Assembly: GCA_027295365.1 (NCBI GenBank)
Contig: JAPULD010000110.1
Span: 1 to 13,903, forward strand
Length of the DNA stretch: 13,903 nucleotides
Origin: Planctomycetota bacterium
GTDB taxonomy: Bacteria > Planctomycetota > Phycisphaerae > Phycisphaerales > SM1A02
Reading direction: 5' to 3'
Position numbers and translations under genes: made by a program. Under the pieces are notes generated by a model, which had not been told where the DNA came from, did no database searches, and saw only the letters and a program-made list of their open reading frames with translations. Shown piece after piece: positions 6,871 through 11,865 of this stretch (the first letter of the stretch is position 1; every line of letters starts with the position of its first letter).

Positions 6871-7379
6871 TGATCCGATTAAATCATGTGCTCTGTCGAG
6901 TCGGAAGGTCATGCCTCATCATGGCCTTGATCTTCCTCATGGATGGATGCGCGGCCACGAAGTTTAACCCATCAGGGCGAACCGGGGGCGTGGAACTCAC
7001 GTTGAGCATGTTGAATCAGGATGGGGGATCCGCGGCGTTGTACACCGTGACTCGGGATGGAACCCTGGGATTCGGGGGAGGCATGGAAGCCCGAAATGGG
7101 CGCACTTCCTGGACCGGCTCCATGACTGATGACCAGATTGGCGAATTTCTGGGCATACTCGAACGAAACGATTGGTTTCGAACCAAGCCAGAATCGACGG
7201 GCCTACCCAAGGGGTTGACGTATCGCATCACCATTAATGGGTCCGAGGGTCGTAATCGTTACATCGTGAATGGGTATAGCGAGTCGGTTCGCGAAGTGAA
7301 AAATTTTCTCGACGAAATCGCCAGCGAGCGATTTGAGCCCATCCTCAGGCAATTGCCAAAGCCTGGAAAACAGGATTGA
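6867..7379 (+). CDS. Putative lipoprotein of unknown function, second of a paralogous pair
   Basis: 170 residues. Two ATGs lie in tandem (6867 and 6870); the first overlaps the upstream stop. The signal region has basic residues up to Arg14, a hydrophobic run CLIMALIFLMDG, then Cys28. The lipobox MDGC has an unusual Asp at -2, so lipidation is likely but not certain. The mature part follows the same order as its upstream neighbour: VELTLSML, TRDGTLGFGGGMEA, a helix with MTDDQIGEFLGILERNDWF, a strand TYRITINGSEGRNRYIVNG, and a final helix VREVKNFLDEI. This argues for a diverged tandem duplication (inference from matching pattern, not from a computed alignment). No family recognised. The gene ends 88 nt before the first pseudopilin-like gene; a weak hairpin (7394-7399 with 7404-7409) without T-run lies between. 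Confidence 0.78.
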   Translation: MMIRLNHVLCRVGRSCLIMALIFLMDGCAATKFNPSGRTGGVELTLSMLNQDGGSAALYTVTRDGTLGFGGGMEARNGRTSWTGSMTDDQIGEFLGILERNDWFRTKPESTGLPKGLTYRITINGSEGRNRYIVNGYSESVREVKNFLDEIASERFEPILRQLPKPGKQD

Positions 7380-7452
7380 GACTCGCGGATCAGGGTTCCC
7401 ATGAGCCCAGCCGCCTAGACTCTCGGGTCGAATAGGTCACATTCCGGGGGGA

Positions 7453-7458
7453 GAGGAG
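7453..7458 (+). promoter_or_regulatory. RBS deciding the start of the first pseudopilin-like gene
   Basis: GAGGAG lies 9 nt before ATG 7468 but only 3 nt before TTG 7462 and 36 nt before the in-frame ATG 7495. This selects 7468. A loose -10-like TAGACT lies at 7417-7422, with no good -35. Confidence 0.5.
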
Positions 7459-7467
7459 TTCTTGGTC

Positions 7468-8295
7468 ATGACTGGAATTGAACCTCGAAATGAAATGAAA
7501 CGCATCGTTAGGCGTGGGCAAGGTCTGGTGGGGTTGCTTATCGCAGTGGCCATGATTGCCGTCCTGTGGTCGATTCTCGGCACGTCGATGAACAAGGCCG
7601 TGACTGGGGAGGGGGCGACGAAGGAAGGCACGCTCTACACGATGGAGGATCAGATTCGGCTCAAGGGGATCTATAATGCGTTCTACATCCAGGCTCTGGA
7701 TAATCGAGGAACGTTCCTCATTCCCAGCGAACTTGGCGAGTATGGATCAAGAAGCCTCGACACGACCGCGAACCTGTATTCCGCGATGATCGGGCTGGGC
7801 TATCTGAAACCCGATACCCTGATCTCGCCCAATGAGTTCAGCAATTGGGTGGAGGTCGATTCGGATTACGATTACAGCGCGTATCAACCGGCCGAGGGCC
7901 AATTCTGGGATCCTCGATTCGAGGCCGACCTCTCCGACATCTCGAACGTCTCCTACGCCCATCTTCCGTTGTATGGGCGTCGCTTCGATCGAAACTGGAA
8001 CAGCACATCCCGTTTTCCCGTGCTGGGTAATCGGGGACCCAAGGATGGAGTTCAGAACCCGGGTTCCTACACCTATGGTCGCGATCAGCAGACCTGGGCC
8101 GGGCACATGGTGTTCGCTGATGGCAACATCAAGTTCCTGGAGACATTCACACCCGGCAACATGACGTTTACCAAGGATGGCGAATATCAACCCGACAACA
8201 TCTTCAAGATCGAGGATGGCCCCGATGGCCTCGATGCGATCCTGGGTTTCACGAAAACCATGACCGACGATGGTCCGACGTTGATCTGGGATTGA
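7468..8295 (+). CDS. Pseudopilin-like exported protein lacking Glu+5, first of a paralogous pair
   Basis: 275 residues. The N terminus has a type IV prepilin look: a basic leader ending RRG (Gly17) and then QGLVGLLIAVAMIAVLWSIL, a single hydrophobic helix that would be cut after Gly17 by a prepilin peptidase. Position +1 is Gln rather than Phe, and +5 is Gly22 instead of the nearly invariant Glu. The globular part carries TTANLYS (99-105), an acidic aromatic stretch DSDYDYSAY (131-139), FEADLS, NVSYAHLPLYG (160-170), LGNRGPKDG (186-194), GHMVFADGNIKFLETF (212-227) and PDNIF. FADGNIKFL resembles the 'H-x9-DG' tail of planctomycete DUF1559 pseudopilins. By analogy it is a minor pseudopilin or a surface protein exported through a type II secretion/pilus-like machine; none of that machine is in the window. 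The downstream gene is a paralogue starting 14 nt after the stop. Confidence 0.8.
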   Translation: MTGIEPRNEMKRIVRRGQGLVGLLIAVAMIAVLWSILGTSMNKAVTGEGATKEGTLYTMEDQIRLKGIYNAFYIQALDNRGTFLIPSELGEYGSRSLDTTANLYSAMIGLGYLKPDTLISPNEFSNWVEVDSDYDYSAYQPAEGQFWDPRFEADLSDISNVSYAHLPLYGRRFDRNWNSTSRFPVLGNRGPKDGVQNPGSYTYGRDQQTWAGHMVFADGNIKFLETFTPGNMTFTKDGEYQPDNIFKIEDGPDGLDAILGFTKTMTDDGPTLIWD

Positions 8296-8309
8296 GGGGA
8301 ATGATCAAT

Positions 8310-9134
8310 ATGCGAAGGGGTCTCGGCAAGATTGAAATTCTGGTGATCCTGCTGATCGTGGGGGGGGTGATCGCGTACATCGCCGTTTCGTTGCCTCGAC
8401 TTCGAAATGCACAACGACACAATCTAGATGCACTCCAGTTGCGGGGTATCCATCAGTCGATGCTGGTCTTCTCCCGGGATTTTAATGGCATCATGCCAAT
8501 ACCGGGTTTTATTCGGCGTTTGCCCATGCTCATCGATGGCAAGGAAATAGTCGTGCCGGGCAAGGGGGCGATGGACGAATCGCAGAATACGACCGCGAAT
8601 CTGTACAGCGTCTGCATCATGCAGAATTTATTCTCTCCCGAACTATGCGTGAGCCCCGTTGAATGCAGCCCCAACGTCGTCGTGGACGAGGATTACGACT
8701 GGGATGTGTACGACCCGGCGATCGGAGTCCATTGGGACGATTCATTCGGTGCAGACCTTTCCATACCGAACGGATCCAACGTGTCGTACGCACATCGCCC
8801 CTTGTTTTCGAATAACTTTCGTGAAGCCTGGAGAGATTCGTTTGGCGGGCAGTCAGTCCTGCTCGGCACCCGAGGTCCTCGTGATGGTCAAGATCCGAAT
8901 TCCATCACCTACCAATTGCATGCTCCGTTCGATCAATGGGTGGGTACATTTATCGGCCCCGATGGAAGCAACATGAGCTTGAGCACGAGCATGGAGTGCG
9001 GCCAGGTCGAGGTCGATGGTCAGACCATCCCCGACAACATCTTCCGCTTCGATCAGGGGTTCGAGGGCAGCGACAACATCATCACGTTCACCAAGGACGT
9101 CACACCCGAGGGGCCGGTTGTTTTGTGGGACTAA
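8310..9134 (+). CDS. Pseudopilin-like exported protein with Glu+5, second of a paralogous pair
   Basis: 274 residues from ATG 8310. GAGGGGA (8294-8300) gives 9 nt spacing to this ATG, while the in-frame ATG 8301 directly abuts it and TTG 8292 overlaps the previous stop. The N terminus MRRG is followed by LGKIEILVILLIVGGVIAYI. Cleavage after Gly4 puts Glu at +5 (Glu9), as in true type IV (pseudo)pilins. The body repeats the landmarks of its neighbour in order: TTANLYS (94-100), DEDYDWDVYDPAIG (126-139), WDDSFGADLS, NVSYAHRPLF (157-166), LGTRGPRDG (185-193), PDNIF (241-245), ITFTKDVTPEGP and a final LWD. The DG motif is degenerate here (GPDGSNMSL). Four extra Cys (102, 113, 119 and 230) could form disulfides after export. 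Substrate or partner unknown; likely one transcript with the preceding gene. Confidence 0.82.
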   Translation: MRRGLGKIEILVILLIVGGVIAYIAVSLPRLRNAQRHNLDALQLRGIHQSMLVFSRDFNGIMPIPGFIRRLPMLIDGKEIVVPGKGAMDESQNTTANLYSVCIMQNLFSPELCVSPVECSPNVVVDEDYDWDVYDPAIGVHWDDSFGADLSIPNGSNVSYAHRPLFSNNFREAWRDSFGGQSVLLGTRGPRDGQDPNSITYQLHAPFDQWVGTFIGPDGSNMSLSTSMECGQVEVDGQTIPDNIFRFDQGFEGSDNIITFTKDVTPEGPVVLWD

Positions 9135-9156
9135 GTGACTGCTGTGGGGGGCTAGC

Positions 9157-9231
9157 GATCTGAAGTGTCCGGGTGTGATCTGAAAGAGACATGAAAAGAG
9201 TTGAGTATTAAAGGTACACTGAAGTGTCTCT
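9157..9231 (+). promoter_or_regulatory. Intergenic repeat cluster upstream of the PH-domain pair, possible operator
   Basis: The 142-bp gap before the YdbS-like gene holds nested short repeats. GATCTGAA occurs at 9157-9164 and 9177-9184. CTGAAGTGTC occurs at 9160-9169 and 9219-9228. ACACT-GA-AGTGT (9216-9227) is a near-perfect dyad. AGAGACA (9185-9191) pairs with TGTCTCT (9225-9231). TACACT (9215-9220) and GATACT (9234-9239) are -10-like, but neither has a good -35. A repressor site or folded leader is possible; neither is proven. Confidence 0.35.
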
Positions 9232-9276
9232 GGGATACTTGCCGATTGACGTGGCGATCAATCTCGAAGGAATCGT

Positions 9277-10011
9277 GTGAAAAATATAGATCAGGATTCA
9301 ATGGATCGGGACGAGACGTTGGAGCATCAGGCTTCACCGAGTGCCGATCACGCAACCGCCCCTGATTCCTCCGATCCGCAGGTTCCTCGTGACGCTTCGG
9401 AAACCCCTGAAGCCTCGGATTCACATGACTCCCGGGTCGCAGTGGAATCTCCAAATTCCAATCCCTCTCCTATCGCTTCCACGAGTCTGGTTGATCAAAC
9501 CGATGAAGTTTTCGCCATGGCCGATGGCGTCCTTCGGGATGCTGATCCTCGGTACATCAAGACCGAATCGATTGGCTGGTGGATTGCGACATTCTTTGTC
9601 GCAATTAGTGGGGGAATACCCTTGTTTGTTCTTGCCTGGAACGGCGTTGGGCCGACTTGGCTGAGGCTGCTTCTGGTTGGTATTTGGGGAACCCTGACAC
9701 TTCTACTCGTTTACTTTTCGATTCGATACCCGATGTGGGAGCATCGCCGCACGAAATACAGGGTGACGCCCAAGGGAATTGAAATTCACAAAGGGGTCGT
9801 GTGGCGTCAGGTCATCAATGTGCCCCGCAATCGGGTTCAGCACACCGATGTCACGCAAGGGCCGATTCTGCGGCATTATGGACTGGCCGTGCTCACCATT
9901 CACACCGCCGGCACGACGCATTCAACCGTGACGCAGAATGGGATTACCCGAGAGACGGCGTTGGCGTTGCGAGATTTCCTCATACAACGGGAGAAGACTC
10001 TCGATGAATGA
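9277..10011 (+). CDS. YdbS-like membrane protein with one bacterial PH domain (bPH2/DUF304)
   Basis: 244 residues from GTG 9277, supported by AAGGA at 9267-9271, 5 nt upstream; ATG 9301 is an alternative. Residues 1-95 are a low-complexity tail rich in Asp, Glu, Ser and Pro, predicted disordered and longer than in typical YdbS (about 160 residues in Bacillus). Two membrane helices follow (about 100-122 and 128-150). Then comes one bPH2 domain (158-235) with the family pattern TKYRVTPKGIEI, GVVWRQVINVPRNRVQHTDV and IHTAGT. In Bacillus subtilis YdbS and YdbT are encoded together and, as reported, linked to resistance to a bacteriocin-like agent; a general membrane role is all that can be inferred here. 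The last 8 nt overlap the YdbT-like gene, so the pair is translated together and the proteins probably act together. Confidence 0.85.
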   Translation: MKNIDQDSMDRDETLEHQASPSADHATAPDSSDPQVPRDASETPEASDSHDSRVAVESPNSNPSPIASTSLVDQTDEVFAMADGVLRDADPRYIKTESIGWWIATFFVAISGGIPLFVLAWNGVGPTWLRLLLVGIWGTLTLLLVYFSIRYPMWEHRRTKYRVTPKGIEIHKGVVWRQVINVPRNRVQHTDVTQGPILRHYGLAVLTIHTAGTTHSTVTQNGITRETALALRDFLIQREKTLDE

Positions 10012-11494
10012 TTCCCAACCCCACGCTCCACGCCGATTGCATCGAACCTCACCCTTTTTCAATATCTGGAAATGGGTGTCCTGGTTCATCGTGCCAGGTC
10101 TCATGGTGTTTCTTTTCGGCAAGGGTGAAAAATGGGAGATCTGGGGCATGGGATTAATCGTCTTCGCGATCATTGCGGAGATCTACAAGTACATGATTTT
10201 GCGGTACGTGATCGCGTCCGATGAGATCATCGTTCGGCAGGGCTTGATTTTTCGCAGTGAGCGTCACATTCCGTTCGAGCGTATTCAAAACATCGATCTC
10301 GTACAAAACGCATTTCATCGAATGATCAACGTTGCCGTCGTGAAGATCGAAACCGCCGGGGGTGCAAAACCCGAGGCGGTCCTGAGCGTATTGCATGTTT
10401 CCGATGTGACCACCATGCGCAATCGGGTGTTCGCCGATCGTCGGAGCCCGGTCTCCGAGGCTGATGAAGCCATCGCCAAGGGACCAGACAACATCGTGAT
10501 TCAGGTGCCGACGAAGGATCTTATCCGACTTGGCCTGGTAAACAACCGGGGTTGGACGTTGGTGGCCATCCTTGCCGGCTTGGCCTGGCAATTTGATCTC
10601 TTCGATAAATTCAATGTCATCGACACGGGATCCGCCACGGTGAAGGATTGGACGATCTTGACCATGGTCGGCGTGGGGGTGGGGGGAGCCTTGGTCATCA
10701 TGGTCCTGCTTTATCTCTTCTCGATCACATGGACGATCTTGAGATTGCACAACTACACCTTGAGCCGTGTGGGTGAGGATCTTCAACTTCAATGTGGCCT
10801 CTTTACCCGTCGCAGCGCGACGATTCCCCGGCATCGTGTCCAATTTATTTCCATCGAGGAATCACTCCTGCATCGTTTGTTCGGCACGGTGACGATTCGC
10901 ATTGAAACCGCCGCGGGAATTGATGAAATGAACATGGACGAGGAAGCGAGCTTGAGTCAGAAATGGTTCGTGCCGATCCTGCCCAAGACGCAGGTTCCGC
11001 GCATCCTGAACGAACTGCAAGCCGATCTGGCGCTTCCTGAAGAGCCCGAATGGCGTGCGATGAATTCAAGGGGCAAGAGACGCTACTTCAAGAAAATGCT
11101 GATCGTCTCGCTAATCCTGACGCTGGTCGCAGGGGCCTTGATCTATCGTCCTTGGGGTTTGCTGTCGGGTTTCGTGTTCATTCCGTTTTTCATGTGGCAT
11201 GGTTTCCGAGTCACGAGTTTTCTGGCCTGGGCGGATCTGAAAAACGTTCTGTGTTTTCGAAGTGGCGTCTTGACCAAGCGGGTCAGTCTCGCTTTTTTCG
11301 AGACCATGCAGGTCGTCTCGATGCATCATTCTCCGTTTGATCGTCGCCACAAGCACGCCCAGTTGATGATCGACACCGCCGGAGCCGGCCCCGCGAAGCA
11401 TCGAATCTCGATTCCCTATCTCGACCACGACTTGGTCCTGGCCACCGTCGAAAAATACTCACGTCGCATGGAATCCGCCGAGATGCGATGGTGA
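10004..11494 (+). CDS. YdbT-like membrane protein with three bacterial PH domains (bPH2/DUF304)
   Basis: 496 residues from ATG 10004, which overlaps the upstream stop by 8 nt; GGGAG lies about 10 nt upstream. The frame extends to 9938, but that part is the other gene's coding sequence. Domain order: two helices (22-40, 45-66), bPH2-1 (67-145, SERHIPFERIQNIDLVQ and IETAGG), helices (about 180-197 and 217-241), bPH2-2 (246-340, RSATIPRHRVQFISIEES and IETAAG), helices (363-381, 385-400), bPH2-3 (404-485, KRVSLAFFETMQVVSMHHS and IDTAGA). This is the standard YdbT layout of three tandem domains, complete in length. The third copy has lost the usual Pro and Arg of IPxxRIQ (LAFFETMQ), so it may bind differently. 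Lipid or protein binding at the inner membrane is inferred from the family. Confidence 0.88.
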   Translation: MNDSQPHAPRRLHRTSPFFNIWKWVSWFIVPGLMVFLFGKGEKWEIWGMGLIVFAIIAEIYKYMILRYVIASDEIIVRQGLIFRSERHIPFERIQNIDLVQNAFHRMINVAVVKIETAGGAKPEAVLSVLHVSDVTTMRNRVFADRRSPVSEADEAIAKGPDNIVIQVPTKDLIRLGLVNNRGWTLVAILAGLAWQFDLFDKFNVIDTGSATVKDWTILTMVGVGVGGALVIMVLLYLFSITWTILRLHNYTLSRVGEDLQLQCGLFTRRSATIPRHRVQFISIEESLLHRLFGTVTIRIETAAGIDEMNMDEEASLSQKWFVPILPKTQVPRILNELQADLALPEEPEWRAMNSRGKRRYFKKMLIVSLILTLVAGALIYRPWGLLSGFVFIPFFMWHGFRVTSFLAWADLKNVLCFRSGVLTKRVSLAFFETMQVVSMHHSPFDRRHKHAQLMIDTAGAGPAKHRISIPYLDHDLVLATVEKYSRRMESAEMRW

Positions 11495-11546
11495 CCTATA
11501 TGGAATGGCACTCTCGAATCGGGATGGATGGCTGGGAGAGGGGAAA

Positions 11547-11620
11547 TGGGCCGGGTCGGATTCGAACCGACGTCTAAACGATTATGAGTCGTTTGCTCTG
11601 GACCGCTGAGCTACCAGCCC
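11547..11620 (-). tRNA. tRNA with CAU anticodon: elongator Met or lysidine-type Ile2
   Basis: 74 nt, no encoded CCA. Acceptor GGGCUGG pairs with CCGGCCC (one U-G pair); discriminator A. The D arm is GCUC/GAGC with a GG-containing loop, the anticodon arm AACGA-CUCAUAA-UCGUU with CAU, the variable loop 5 nt, and the T arm GUCGG-UUCGAAU-CCGAC. It is not initiator Met: the 1-72 pair is a proper G-C and the anticodon stem lacks three G-C pairs. The inner anticodon stem and loop CGACUCAUAAUCG match E. coli tRNA-Ile2 exactly, yet elongator Met is also similar, so identity is open. It lies convergent to the YdbT-like gene, 53 nt past its stop. Confidence 0.93.
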
Positions 11621-11642
11621 ACGGAAGTCGGACCCCCGGTTC

Positions 11643-11670
11643 CCCGGATCCCCGCTTTCCCGGATCCCCG
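11643..11670. repeat. Two 12-bp direct repeats upstream of the tRNA
   Basis: CCCGGATCCCCG occurs at 11643-11654 and 11659-11670, period 16. It lies in a C-rich stretch (11631-11680) that would be the 5' leader of the tRNA transcript. Each copy contains the palindrome GGATCC. No known element is recognised. Confidence 0.5.
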
Positions 11671-11684
11671 TGAACCCGGTAGGC

Positions 11685-11712
11685 ATCCTACTCAAGCCGG
11701 GGTGGGGGTCAA
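11685..11712 (-). promoter_or_regulatory. Candidate promoter of the tRNA gene
   Basis: On the minus strand TTGACC (11712-11707, five of six) then 16 nt then TAGGAT (11690-11685, four of six). Transcription would start near 11678, giving a leader of about 58 nt for 5' processing before the tRNA. Confidence 0.4.
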
Positions 11713-11778
11713 TTCTCTCATTTGACACGCAGGATGGTGGCGAATTCGTATGAGGTCGGTCTCAACTCGCCATTGGAA

Positions 11779-11807
11779 CAAACATTTCAGGCCCTGAGAC
11801 GTATAAT
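11779..11807 (+). promoter_or_regulatory. Candidate promoter of the FG-GAP lipoprotein gene
   Basis: A perfect TATAAT at 11802-11807; at 17 nt spacing the -35 is the weak CAAACA (11779-11784). Transcription would start near 11814, 52 nt before ATG 11866. A consensus TTGACA at 11732-11737 is too far upstream to pair with this -10. No Shine-Dalgarno sequence precedes the ATG. Confidence 0.45.
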
Positions 11808-11865
11808 CCATCACTGGGAATCTCATTGAGGTTCATTTTCCATTCGATCACTTCGCACGTTTGCG

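Noticed and set aside
7394..7409. Hairpin after the second lipoprotein gene considered as a terminator
   Set aside because: A six-pair stem including a wobble, with no T-run; too weak to call.
10154..10843. A 229-codon minus-strand frame inside the YdbT-like gene
   Set aside because: Antisense to a protein with three clear bPH2 repeats; the composition looks like a shadow frame.
11631..11680. C-rich repeats considered as a CRISPR fragment or attachment site beside a tRNA
   Set aside because: Only two 12-bp units with a 4-nt gap, no spacers, no integrase, and no duplicated tRNA 3' end in the window.
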